Assembly (NCBI RefSeq): GCF_017571475.1
Contig: NZ_JAGETW010000001.1
Location: 577,155 to 641,154, forward strand
From: Thiomicrorhabdus sp. 6S3-12
GTDB lineage: Bacteria > Pseudomonadota > Gammaproteobacteria > Thiomicrospirales > Thiomicrospiraceae
DNA length: 64,000 nucleotides
Direction of reading: 5' to 3'
In this document: positions 25,479 to 34,450 of the stretch, in pieces
Numbering within the stretch: position 1 is the stretch's first letter
Layout: every line of letters starts with the position of its first letter
Position numbers and translations under genes: made by a program
The notes under the pieces: model-generated
What the model was told of the DNA's origin: nothing
The model's input: the letters and a program-made list of their open reading frames with translations, nothing else
The model's database searches: none

Positions 25479-26674
25479 AACACATCGACTCAAACCGGTT
25501 TGGCTTTGATCAGGCGATCAGCCGCGAAAACACGCATGCCGAAAAATACGATCTGCGGAACAAGCTGTTCGGCACGGATGACGTCCTGCCGATGTGGGTC
25601 GCCGACATGGATCTTCCGACCCCGCCTTTTGTTGTCGAGGCCCTGCAAAAACGCCTGAAACACCCGATTCTCGGTTATCCGCATACGCCCGACAGCGTTT
25701 ATCAGGCGATTATCGACTGGCAGGCGCAGTATGGACTGGAGGTCAAAAAGAGCGAAATCGTGTTTACGCATAATGTCGCCAATGGTTTTATGATGGCTGT
25801 CGGCGCCTATACCGCTCCAGACGACGCGGTTATGCTGATGCCGCCGGTTTATCCACCTTTTTTCGATGCCATCAGCCGCCATAAATGCCGAACGGTCGAA
25901 GCCCCGCTTGTGTTGCAAGATAATCGCTATTCAATTGATTTCGCCGCGCTGGAAGCGAAAATCGCACAGTTTCACGTGAAACTGCTGCTTTTCTGCCACC
26001 CACAGAACCCTTCCGGGCGGGTATGGACAAAACAAGAGCTGACACGGTTGGCCGATATCTGCGTCAAACATCATGTGATTATCATCTCGGACGAGATTCA
26101 TGCCGATCTCACCTTTGCGCCGAACCAGCATATTCCTCTCGCTTCACTGGAACACCCGATACGCGAACAGACGATTACCCTTTCCTCTCCGGGCAAGACT
26201 TTTAACCTCGGCGGGCTGCAAACCGGCTATGCGCTGATCGCGAACAGCAAACTCAAACGAACCTATCTGGAGTATGCCAAAGCGAACGCCATTTACGACC
26301 TTAATCTGTTCGGACAGGTTGCATTGGAGGCCGCCTACAGCGAGCAGGGTAAACAGTGGCGCGACCGGTTGCTGCAGCACTTTGCCGAAAATATCGCGCA
26401 ACTGGAGACCTTTTTCAAAACCCATCAGCCCAAAATCAAGGTAATGGAGCCCGAGGCCTCGTTTCTGGTCTGGCTCGACTTCCGGGAAGTCTTCGACGAC
26501 CATCAGACATTAAAGAAATGGTTGATTGAGGATGCCAAACTCGGGTTCAATGACGGCGAAAGTTTTGCCGGAGCCAGTCAAATCGGAACCGGGTTTATGC
26601 GCATGAATATCGCCGTTTCAAAAGAAACTCTGCATCAGGCCCTTACACAACTGCTCAGTGCTCTGCCGGATTAA
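25463..26674 (+). CDS. ovoB: PLP-dependent beta-lyase of the PatB/MalY type, probable OvoB
   Basis: The 403-residue fold-type I PLP enzyme has the PatB/MalY opening (LPMWVADMDLPTPP), FCHPQNPSGRVW, the Asp of IIISDEIHADL and the Schiff-base Lys in LSSPGKTFNLGGLQ. MalY/PatB enzymes are C-S beta-lyases. In ovothiol synthesis OvoB cleaves the cysteinyl sulfoxide made by OvoA to give 5-thiohistidine. The ATG lies 16 bases inside the ovoA end, in another frame, so translation is probably coupled. The assignment to OvoB instead of a general cystathionine lyase rests on this overlap. A parS-like site lies inside the gene at 25968-25983. Confidence 0.85.
   Translation: MEKTLKHIDSNRFGFDQAISRENTHAEKYDLRNKLFGTDDVLPMWVADMDLPTPPFVVEALQKRLKHPILGYPHTPDSVYQAIIDWQAQYGLEVKKSEIVFTHNVANGFMMAVGAYTAPDDAVMLMPPVYPPFFDAISRHKCRTVEAPLVLQDNRYSIDFAALEAKIAQFHVKLLLFCHPQNPSGRVWTKQELTRLADICVKHHVIIISDEIHADLTFAPNQHIPLASLEHPIREQTITLSSPGKTFNLGGLQTGYALIANSKLKRTYLEYAKANAIYDLNLFGQVALEAAYSEQGKQWRDRLLQHFAENIAQLETFFKTHQPKIKVMEPEASFLVWLDFREVFDDHQTLKKWLIEDAKLGFNDGESFAGASQIGTGFMRMNIAVSKETLHQALTQLLSALPD
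25968..25983. promoter_or_regulatory. Near-consensus parS site inside ovoB
   Basis: AGTTTCACGTGAAACT is a perfect 16-base palindrome and matches the bacterial parS consensus TGTTTCACGTGAAACA at 14 of 16 positions, with only the two outer bases different. parA and parB are encoded 29-30 kb away at 54.8-56.5 kb, within the usual distance of parS sites. parS sites are often found inside genes. Confidence 0.72.
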
Positions 26675-26735
26675 CTCTCGCGGATTAACTCTTCCGGTTG
26701 CTCGACACCCTTTGACAAAGAGAAGAAATAGAGGA

Positions 26736-27245
26736 TTACTCCCAAGCGTCCAGCCGCAGAAGATTGCATTCTGAATTGTGATCCTGGAGACTTAGCAGCC
26801 AGATCTGTTCGAAAGGATGATGGTCGATCTGTTGAATAAGATGAGCATGTTCGGCAAAAGCTTCGGTCTGCCAGTGCGGATTGAGATTACGAATGACCAG
26901 CCAGACTTTTTTCGAGTCATAGCGCTTCTGGGACTTTTTCAGTAAGACCTCGTTCAATGCTTCCAACAGACGGTGCGCCGGTGGCGTTTTTTGCAAATGC
27001 CGCAAAGCGGTACGGGTTTCGTCGGACAACTCCCGTCCGAGAATATGTTTCGCTTCCTCTTCGCTGCCGTAAAGATGCGCGATTTCCAAATCCAGACGCT
27101 CGCCATTCAGATAGCAGCTGACGTCGGGTTTACACGGGGTATTATGCCAGATATGCCGCATCGGAACGCCGAACTGCTTTTCATAGCGGCGCATGAACAG
27201 CTTGGCGGCCTCATGTTCCAAATGTAATTTTTCGTGATCGCTCAC
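26736..27245 (-). CDS. Hypothetical protein with a possible nuclease-like core
   Basis: I do not recognise a named family. The frame is open from a TTG at 27269 inside the mutarotase gene; GTG 27245, after AGGCGGG, seems a better start, giving 169 residues. The segment CKPDVSCYLNGERLDLEIAH shows a PD...(x)n...L-E-I pattern similar to PD-(D/E)XK nucleases, but the usual Lys is replaced by Ala. The ends are helical and charged, with no membrane segment or signal. It lies directly after the mutarotase gene on the same strand and is probably cotranscribed. Confidence 0.65.
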   Translation of the reverse strand: MSDHEKLHLEHEAAKLFMRRYEKQFGVPMRHIWHNTPCKPDVSCYLNGERLDLEIAHLYGSEEEAKHILGRELSDETRTALRHLQKTPPAHRLLEALNEVLLKKSQKRYDSKKVWLVIRNLNPHWQTEAFAEHAHLIQQIDHHPFEQIWLLSLQDHNSECNLLRLDAWE

Positions 27246-27256
27246 TCTACCCGCCT

Positions 27257-28165
27257 TCAGGGTTTGCAAATGGCAATTTGCATTTTGTGCTTGCTTTCCG
27301 CTGGTACAGTAACGAAATTATTCCAGACATTGCCGTTTTCAATGCAAACAAACTGTGTCCAGTGACGGTTTTCGATATCGCTGAAACCTTTCACCGTCTC
27401 CGGACCGGGGTTCCAGACGATGCATGAGCGCGCCTGCGAGCTGTCGATCTGCAATACGGGCTCTCCTTTTACACTGGCCTGCAAAGACGGCCCCGCATTC
27501 AAATAGACATTATCAATCGGACTTTGTACAACGAGCGGTGTTCCAACCAGATTCTGACGGTTTTGCTGCAAAGTTTCGATCTGTGTGGCACCCTGCAACC
27601 CATCCAACTGTAAAGTGCCGTCTGGCGGCAACCGGAAATAGGTATGCAACGCTTCCGTCAACTGCAGATCGAATGCATTCAGATTATGGGTTGTCAAAGA
27701 CAGGCTCAACGTCTCGCCGACCACAACCTGCAATTGCAAAGCGAATGCATAGGGCCAGATTGCCAGAGTCTCCTTGCTTGAAGACAGCGAAAACAAAACC
27801 GAGGTCACTCCGCTGGGTAACTTTTCGACATTTTCCAAATGCCAGGACATCTTGCGCACAAACCCGTGTGCCGGAGGCTGCGCACCTTCCTCCAAAGGTG
27901 CGTTGAATTCGCTCTGATAACCGCTGAACCAAGGCCAGCAGACCGGAATACCGCCGCGTATCGCCGCCTTACCGTCATAAACCGCCTGTTCACTGACCCA
28001 GAGCAGGTCTTCCTCCAAATCGCCGTTTTTATCTTTCGGACAATAACTCAACACCGTCGCACCGTGAGCGGTCATGATCGCTTTTGCATAATCGTTCTCC
28101 ACCTCGATAAGACTTAAGGCATCGTGCATGGAAAAGGTCACTCCGGGAATATGGGAAAACGGCAT
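27257..28165 (-). CDS. D-hexose-6-phosphate mutarotase (aldose 1-epimerase superfamily, YeaD-like)
   Basis: ATG 28165 is chosen because AAGGAG lies seven bases upstream; the frame is open to 28210. The 302-residue protein is a beta-sandwich of the galactose mutarotase fold, with GGIPVCWPWFSG, APAHGFVR-like PPAHGFVRKMSW (catalytic His) and LTEALHTYF. SSQARSCIVWNPGPETVKGFSDI matches the YeaD C-terminal motif. It interconverts alpha and beta anomers of glucose-6-phosphate and related sugars. The gene is followed by the overlapping hypothetical gene. Confidence 0.9.
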   Translation of the reverse strand: MPFSHIPGVTFSMHDALSLIEVENDYAKAIMTAHGATVLSYCPKDKNGDLEEDLLWVSEQAVYDGKAAIRGGIPVCWPWFSGYQSEFNAPLEEGAQPPAHGFVRKMSWHLENVEKLPSGVTSVLFSLSSSKETLAIWPYAFALQLQVVVGETLSLSLTTHNLNAFDLQLTEALHTYFRLPPDGTLQLDGLQGATQIETLQQNRQNLVGTPLVVQSPIDNVYLNAGPSLQASVKGEPVLQIDSSQARSCIVWNPGPETVKGFSDIENRHWTQFVCIENGNVWNNFVTVPAESKHKMQIAICKP

Positions 28166-28198
28166 TTCAACTCCTTGCTTGGAAAATTGCTTCAATAA

Positions 28199-28233
28199 AA
28201 AAAGCGGCAAATTAACACTAATTTACCGCTTTG
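28199..28233 (-). terminator. Terminator of the aroK-aroB operon
   Basis: AGCGGTAAATT and AATTTGCCGCT (minus strand) pair around a six-base loop, followed by TTTTTTT. It lies about 30 bases past aroB. Confidence 0.85.
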
Positions 28234-28259
28234 CTTTGTCAGGTCAATGACGACGTCGA

Positions 28260-29345
28260 TTAAGAACGAAACTCATCCAAAGTCTGTTCCAGCAACTCGC
28301 GCGGATAGTCACCTGTGACATAAGCCTGTCCGATGGCTTTTAACAGGACCAGACGGATGGTTCCGGCCTGAACCTTTTTATCCCCGGCCATCAGATCAAG
28401 GAACTTCTGTTTGCTCATCTCTTCGACGGACGGCGGCATAATCGGCAGATTGGCGCGATCGAGAATTTTCGCAATGCGCTTTTCGTCTTCCGAAGTCAGA
28501 TCGCCCATCAGCATCGACATATAGACCGCCTGCATGGTTCCGGCACTGACCGCCTCGCCGTGCAACCAAACGCCATAGCCCATACCCGCTTCAATCGCAT
28601 GTCCGAAGGTATGCCCAAGATTAAACAGAGCGCGCAAGCCTGCTTCCTTTTCATCCTTGGCAACAATATCCGCTTTGTTCTGACAGGAGCGCTCAATCGC
28701 CTCGGAAAGCGCCTGAGGATCGCGTGCCAGCAGTTTTTCGAGGTTTTCTTCCAACCACTCAAAGAACGGCAGATCCACAATCAGGCCGTACTTGATCACT
28801 TCCGCCAGACCGGCTGAAAGCTGGCGATCTTCCAGTGTATTCAGAGTGTCGGTATCGATAATGACACATTCCGGTTGATGGAAAGCGCCAATCATATTTT
28901 TACCTAATGGGTGATTGACACCGGTCTTTCCGCCAACCGAAGAGTCCACCTGCGCCAAAAGCGTCGTCGGAATCTGGATAAAGTTGACGCCGCGCTGATA
29001 GGCTGCGGCAGCAAAGCCGGTCATATCGCCGATAACACCGCCGCCTAAAGCGACCAGAGTGCATTTACGGTCGAAACGGTTACCGATCAAGGCATCAAAC
29101 ACTTTGTTCAGTTCTTCCAGCGTTTTGTATTGCTCGCCATCTTGCAGCACTACCGAATGCGTATCAAAATCGGCAAACGCCTTTTCACACTGTTGCAGAT
29201 ACAAAGGTGCAACGGTCTCGTTGGTGACAATCAGAACCTGAGTTCCTTGCACATACGGTTTAACCAACTCGGCACTGCCCAGCATTCCCTGACCAATAAA
29301 AATCGGGTAACTGCGTTCCCCCAAATCAACGGTTAATGTTTTCAT
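28260..29345 (-). CDS. aroB: 3-dehydroquinate synthase
   Basis: The 361-residue enzyme converts DAHP to 3-dehydroquinate, the second step of the shikimate pathway, using NAD+ and a divalent metal. The NAD-binding segment [36 protein letters not shown] and the metal-binding histidines in [12 protein letters not shown] and [10 protein letters not shown] are all present. Length matches E. coli AroB (362). It lies 42 bases after aroK on the same strand, the usual aroK-aroB pair. Confidence 0.97.
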   Translation of the reverse strand: MKTLTVDLGERSYPIFIGQGMLGSAELVKPYVQGTQVLIVTNETVAPLYLQQCEKAFADFDTHSVVLQDGEQYKTLEELNKVFDALIGNRFDRKCTLVALGGGVIGDMTGFAAAAYQRGVNFIQIPTTLLAQVDSSVGGKTGVNHPLGKNMIGAFHQPECVIIDTDTLNTLEDRQLSAGLAEVIKYGLIVDLPFFEWLEENLEKLLARDPQALSEAIERSCQNKADIVAKDEKEAGLRALFNLGHTFGHAIEAGMGYGVWLHGEAVSAGTMQAVYMSMLMGDLTSEDEKRIAKILDRANLPIMPPSVEEMSKQKFLDLMAGDKKVQAGTIRLVLLKAIGQAYVTGDYPRELLEQTLDEFRS

Positions 29346-29387
29346 TCTTTAAAAACCTTAAAGTCTCTTAAAAGACACAAACTTTAA

Positions 29388-29912
29388 TTAAACGACGCCT
29401 TCCTGCTGCAAACGGTCATAAATCTTCTTTACAACTCGATGCACCGGAACCTGCTGGGTTTCCACCACCATATCGGCCATTTCCAGATACCACGGTTCGC
29501 GACGCTGCATCAGCTCAGTGAGAACCTGCTCCGGATTTTCGGTCTGCAGCAAAGGCCGGCTGCGATCATGTCGGGTTCGCTGAATAAGCGAATCAACCGA
29601 CGATTTCAGGTAAACGACAAACCCCCGGCTACGTAAATGTTGACGATTCGCTTCACGCTCGACCACACCGCCACCTGTCGCGAGAATCACGTCTTTTCGC
29701 TGCGACAGCTCATCAATGACCAACTCTTCGCGATCCCTGAAACCGGACTCGCCCTCGATGTCGAAAATCATCGGAATGGTCGCACCGGTTCGAGCTTCGA
29801 TTTCATGATCGCTATCGACAAAATCATAGTGCAGCTTTTCGGCCAGCAACTTTCCGACAGTGGACTTTCCGGCCCCCATGGGGCCAACTAAAAAAATACT
29901 TTCTCTATGCAT
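29388..29912 (-). CDS. aroK: Shikimate kinase I
   Basis: The 174-residue P-loop kinase has Walker [10 protein letters not shown] (10-18), the shikimate-binding region [22 protein letters not shown] and ATGGGVV, and an Arg lid [12 protein letters not shown]. It phosphorylates shikimate in aromatic amino acid synthesis. It is the first gene of the aroK-aroB operon. The pilQ gene that often precedes aroK is not here; the region upstream is divergent to gmk. Confidence 0.96.
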   Translation of the reverse strand: MHRESIFLVGPMGAGKSTVGKLLAEKLHYDFVDSDHEIEARTGATIPMIFDIEGESGFRDREELVIDELSQRKDVILATGGGVVEREANRQHLRSRGFVVYLKSSVDSLIQRTRHDRSRPLLQTENPEQVLTELMQRREPWYLEMADMVVETQQVPVHRVVKKIYDRLQQEGVV

Positions 29913-30154
29913 AGCCGCATTGTAATGGATTTATGCCGGAAGCACTATTCTATCCCGGCGCTTTTACGCAACTTAGCGGAATATTTTGTCCATGCAGCTA
30001 GACGCCCTCTTAAGCAAGATTCACTCATTCGGATGTCATCTCTGGTAAACTTATGCGACATTTCCTGACCGCGGCCTTTTTTGGAGCCGTTGCCGAGCAA
30101 TCCGCCTAGGTTCGGTGAGAGGTCAGATTCTTAATATTTGCTTTGGAGTATTGA

Positions 30155-30772
<618 letters not shown>

Positions 30773-30780
30773 CCCGCTCT

Positions 30781-30813
30781 GCCGTCCGTAAAAGCATCAA
30801 ATTCGGACGGCAA
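30781..30813 (+). terminator. Hairpin after gmk
   Basis: GCCGTCCG and CGGACGGC form an eight-pair GC-rich stem with a 15-base loop, ten bases past the gmk stop codon. No T run follows, so it may be an attenuator or a 3' end stabiliser. Confidence 0.4.
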
Positions 30814-30991
30814 GACGCAACAATCCAGCCTCTCTTTCCGATCTGCCGTTTGCCGGAAACGGATCATTATCGATTTTTCCGACAAAACCTGACAAAAAAC
30901 CCAAAAATCCGTAACTTACAGCATTTATTTTTAATCGCTGATTTGATACATTAACTCTTTACTCAAAAATATTTATGGGATCAAAGAAACA

Positions 30992-31216
30992 ATGGCACGC
31001 GTCACAGTCGAAGATTGTTTAACACAAGTAGAAAACCGTTTTGAATTAGTCATTCTGAGCGCTAAGCGCGCACGTCAATTGTCTTACGGCGCAGAAGCGA
31101 CCCTTGAATGGGATAACGATAAACCGACCGTAATGGCACTTCGTGAATTGGCAGAGAACACCATCGACGGCAAGGTGGTTATGGAAGATCCTGACACTCC
31201 TCCATTTTTTAGCTAA
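30992..31216 (+). CDS. rpoZ: RNA polymerase omega subunit
   Basis: The 74-residue protein starts [20 protein letters not shown] and has the [35 protein letters not shown] core, both diagnostic for omega. Omega helps fold and assemble the beta' subunit and forms part of a ppGpp-binding site on the polymerase. spoT follows after 22 bases, linking ppGpp synthesis and response in one operon. Confidence 0.97.
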   Translation: MARVTVEDCLTQVENRFELVILSAKRARQLSYGAEATLEWDNDKPTVMALRELAENTIDGKVVMEDPDTPPFFS

Positions 31217-31238
31217 TCGCTAAGGAGAACCCGCCAGT

Positions 31239-33368
31239 ATGCCAACCCCCACTTCAATTGACGGATTAATTGAAAAGGCTTCATCCTATCTAAACGAAGA
31301 ACAAGTTGAACGAATCAGACAGGCATTTGAGTTCGGCGCCTTGGCTCACCAGGGACAGAAACGCAAAGCCGGTGGGGATTACATCTGGCATCCGGTGGCC
31401 GTCGCCGAGATTCTTGCCGAATACAAACTCGATCATGAAAGCATCATTGCCGCCATCCTGCATGATGTGGTCGAAGACACACCTTTTGACAAAAACGACA
31501 TTATCGAACGTTTCGGCGAAAGCGTTGCCGACATGGTGGAAGGTGTCACCAAACTAGCCAAAGTTAAATATAAAAGCGCCCAGGAAGCACACGCCGAAAG
31601 CTTCCAGAAAATGATGCTCGCCATGTCACGCGACATCCGTGTCATTCTGATCAAACTGGCCGACCGTCTGCACAATATGCGCACCATGGGTGCCATGCGC
31701 CGCGATAAACAGTATCGCATTGCCGATGAAACACTCGAAATTTATGCACCGATCGCAGCCCGTCTCGGTATTCACGCCATCCGCATCGAACTCGAAGACC
31801 TGTGCTTTAAAGCCAAGCATCCGTACCGTTACGAAGTTCTAAAACATCGCCTACAACAGGTTCGCGGCGGCCGCAACGAAGCCTTGAAACACATTGCAGA
31901 CAACTTCCAGCACCGCCTGAATCAGGACGGCATACCGGCGACCGTCATCGGTCGTGAAAAGCACCTGTACAGCCTGTACAGTAAGATGCGCAACCACAAG
32001 TTTTCGGAAATTCTCGATATCTTCGCTTTTCGGGTGATCGTCGATACTATCGATAACTGCTACCGAGCGCTCGGTTCCGTGCATTCTCTGTACAAACCGC
32101 TACCGCTGCGCTTTAAAGACTATATCGCAGTACCGAAGAAAAACGGTTATCAGTCGCTGCACACCACCGTAATGGGCCCGTACAACAACGCCCACCTGGA
32201 AGTGCAGATCCGTACCGAGCAGATGCATGAAGTCTCCGAGCACGGGATCGCGGCCCACTGGCAGTACAAACAGAAAGGCGACGACGAGAACGAGATCTCC
32301 CAGGTCGATACACTGGCTCAGGAATGGGTTAAAAACCTGCTGGAAATTCAGCAAAGCACCGGTAACTCGCTCGACTTCTTGGAAAACGTTAAAATCGACC
32401 TCTTCCCGGAAGTCATCTATGTCTTTACGCCTAAAGGCGATATTATCGACCTGCCACGTGGCGCAACCGCTCTCGACTTCGCTTATGCCCTGCATACCGA
32501 TCTGGGGCACGCCACCAAAGGTTGCCGTGTCGATAAGAAAGCCTGCCCGTTGAGAACCGTACTGGAAAGCGGACAGAGCATCGAAATCATCAAAGGTAAA
32601 GAACCGGCTCCTCAGGCAAGCTGGCTGCAGTTTGTGACCACCGCCAAGGCGCGCACGCAAATCCGCCACTATATGCGCAACCTGAAAGCGAGCGATGCCA
32701 TCGACCTCGGCGAACGCCTGCTGAATACTGCTTTACTGGCCAACCACCTTAGCCTGGGCAGTCTATCCGACGAAACCAAACAGACCGTTCTGGAAGAGTT
32801 GAACGTTGAATCTTGGCAGGATCTTCTTGGCGAAATCGGCAGCGGCAACCGTATGCCGGCACTGGTTGCCAAACAGATTCAGGAATTTGCCGGCGAACCA
32901 CTTACTGAGGAACAGAAGCAGGCGGCCAACACCACCCTGCCGATTACCGGTACCGAAGGGATGGTTATCCACTATGCGCACTGCTGCCACCCGATTCCGG
33001 GCGACTCGATTCTCGGCTTTATCAGTAAGGAAAAAGGGCTGGTCATTCACCGCGAATGCTGTACCAATGTCAAACATCTGAAAAGTCAGGTCGATAAATG
33101 CATTGAACTGCGCTGGGCCGATAATGTCGAAGGGACTTTCCTGGCAGAACTGCAACTTGAAGTAGACAATGTCCGCGGAAGTCTGGGAACGATCGCCAGT
33201 ACCATCGCTTCAACCAATACCGACATTGATCGCGTACATTCGGATGACAAAGATGAGAGCTACAGTCTGATGAACTTTGTCATCAAAGTTCGCGACCGCG
33301 TCCATCTCGCCCAGGTTATGCGCGTATTGAAACGCCTGTCGATTGTGCAGAAAATTCAACGAAATTAA
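31239..33368 (+). CDS. spoT: Bifunctional (p)ppGpp synthetase/hydrolase
   Basis: The 709-residue protein has an HD hydrolase domain (about 40-150; HPVAVAEILAEY and ILHDVVEDT), a synthetase domain (about 240-350; YSKMRNHKFSEILDIFAFRV), a TGS domain (about 390-450) and a C-terminal ACT domain (about 635-705). HD residues are intact, so it should hydrolyse ppGpp. Synthetase parts are also kept, as in SpoT/Rel. AAGGAGA lies before the ATG. It sits between rpoZ and ridA, matching the E. coli order apart from trmH/recG. Confidence 0.96.
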   Translation: MPTPTSIDGLIEKASSYLNEEQVERIRQAFEFGALAHQGQKRKAGGDYIWHPVAVAEILAEYKLDHESIIAAILHDVVEDTPFDKNDIIERFGESVADMVEGVTKLAKVKYKSAQEAHAESFQKMMLAMSRDIRVILIKLADRLHNMRTMGAMRRDKQYRIADETLEIYAPIAARLGIHAIRIELEDLCFKAKHPYRYEVLKHRLQQVRGGRNEALKHIADNFQHRLNQDGIPATVIGREKHLYSLYSKMRNHKFSEILDIFAFRVIVDTIDNCYRALGSVHSLYKPLPLRFKDYIAVPKKNGYQSLHTTVMGPYNNAHLEVQIRTEQMHEVSEHGIAAHWQYKQKGDDENEISQVDTLAQEWVKNLLEIQQSTGNSLDFLENVKIDLFPEVIYVFTPKGDIIDLPRGATALDFAYALHTDLGHATKGCRVDKKACPLRTVLESGQSIEIIKGKEPAPQASWLQFVTTAKARTQIRHYMRNLKASDAIDLGERLLNTALLANHLSLGSLSDETKQTVLEELNVESWQDLLGEIGSGNRMPALVAKQIQEFAGEPLTEEQKQAANTTLPITGTEGMVIHYAHCCHPIPGDSILGFISKEKGLVIHRECCTNVKHLKSQVDKCIELRWADNVEGTFLAELQLEVDNVRGSLGTIASTIASTNTDIDRVHSDDKDESYSLMNFVIKVRDRVHLAQVMRVLKRLSIVQKIQRN

Positions 33369-33392
33369 TCCCCACTTTTAAGGAACAGAACT

Positions 33393-33779
33393 ATGCGCCA
33401 AGTTATCAGTACTGAAAATGCGCCTCAGGCGATTGGAACTTACTCTCAGGCGGTACGCTTCGGCAACACCGTCTATCTATCGGGTCAGATCGGACTAATT
33501 CCGGCTACGATGGAACTGGCCGAAGGCGAAATCAGCGAACGTATTCACCAGGTATTCAAAAACCTAAGCGCAGTCTGTGAAGCCGCCGGCGGAAGTTTGC
33601 AGGATATTGTTAAATTAAACATTTTCCTGACAGATATGAGTCACTTCGCAACCGTTAATGAAATTATGGCGCAATATTTCAAAGAGCCTTACCCGGCACG
33701 CGCCGCGGTCGCGGTTAAAGAACTTCCAAAAAACACCGACGTTGAAATGGACGGTGTTATGGCTCTGTCGAGTTACTAA
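33393..33779 (+). CDS. ridA: RidA family reactive imine/enamine deaminase
   Basis: The 128-residue protein matches RidA/YjgF closely: [53 protein letters not shown] and [20 protein letters not shown], which holds the conserved Arg for substrate carboxylate binding. It hydrolyses 2-aminoacrylate and similar intermediates made by PLP enzymes. TAAGGA precedes the ATG. It is the last gene of the gmk/rpoZ/spoT run, and a hairpin follows. Confidence 0.95.
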   Translation: MRQVISTENAPQAIGTYSQAVRFGNTVYLSGQIGLIPATMELAEGEISERIHQVFKNLSAVCEAAGGSLQDIVKLNIFLTDMSHFATVNEIMAQYFKEPYPARAAVAVKELPKNTDVEMDGVMALSSY

Positions 33780-33794
33780 GCCATTTTCTTCTAT

Positions 33795-33818
33795 CCGGGC
33801 TTGTGCCCCTAAGCCCGG
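33795..33818 (+). terminator. Hairpin after ridA
   Basis: CCGGGCTT and AAGCCCGG pair around an eight-base loop, 15 bases past ridA. It is followed by a C/T-rich stretch instead of pure T, so termination strength is uncertain. Confidence 0.5.
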
Positions 33819-33982
33819 AACCCCGCTTTCCCCTCTTGCTCCCCCAAATTTTCCAAACTCAATTTTGATTTCAGACAAATTCCGAAAATAAATAGTTTTA
33901 TACAATAAAAGCTCGTTTTAAATTGGCAAAAAAGCGCACGACGCATTGCGATCTTTTCTGCTCTCAAGGCACAAGGCTTTTC

Positions 33983-34450
33983 ATGACGAGCAAAACCTCT
34001 TTTCGCAATCCTCTTCTAATAATCACACGGATCGTCTTATGGATCGCCGGAGCTGCTTATTATTTTCTGGCATCCGTCGGACTGGGAATGGCTTTTTCGC
34101 TGCAAGACTTTCAATACGACACGCATTTTCTTACCGTCGCTTCAATCGGTACCGCCTCTTTGATCACTATGGGTACTGCGGCTTACTTCAGCAAAGATTA
34201 TTTCTCACAACTGATCTCTTTCGGACTTGCCGCTACTTTTCTCTTCTATGGAATTTATAACGCCTTGGAACTGATTGAAGAGAATAACACGGCCTTTTCA
34301 GTCTGGCTGGTGTCCGTCGGCAGCCTGTTCATCCCTCCGCTCTTGTGGATGATCTGGCCGTTTAAACATTTGAAAAAAATCTACTTCGCAAACAAAGCAA
34401 CCCGCCTTCTACACAAAACCAAAACGCACTTTAACAAGAGAAAATCATGA
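33983..34450 (+). CDS. Hypothetical inner-membrane protein
   Basis: ATG 33983 is preferred to an upstream TTG at 33923. The 155-residue protein has four hydrophobic helices (about 10-33, 45-65, 75-95 and 105-125) and a strongly basic C-terminal tail with many Lys. I recognise no family. Its stop codon overlaps the start of the Sel1-repeat gene (ATGATGA), so the two are translated together and may work together, perhaps as membrane protein and periplasmic partner. Confidence 0.7.
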   Translation: MTSKTSFRNPLLIITRIVLWIAGAAYYFLASVGLGMAFSLQDFQYDTHFLTVASIGTASLITMGTAAYFSKDYFSQLISFGLAATFLFYGIYNALELIEENNTAFSVWLVSVGSLFIPPLLWMIWPFKHLKKIYFANKATRLLHKTKTHFNKRKS

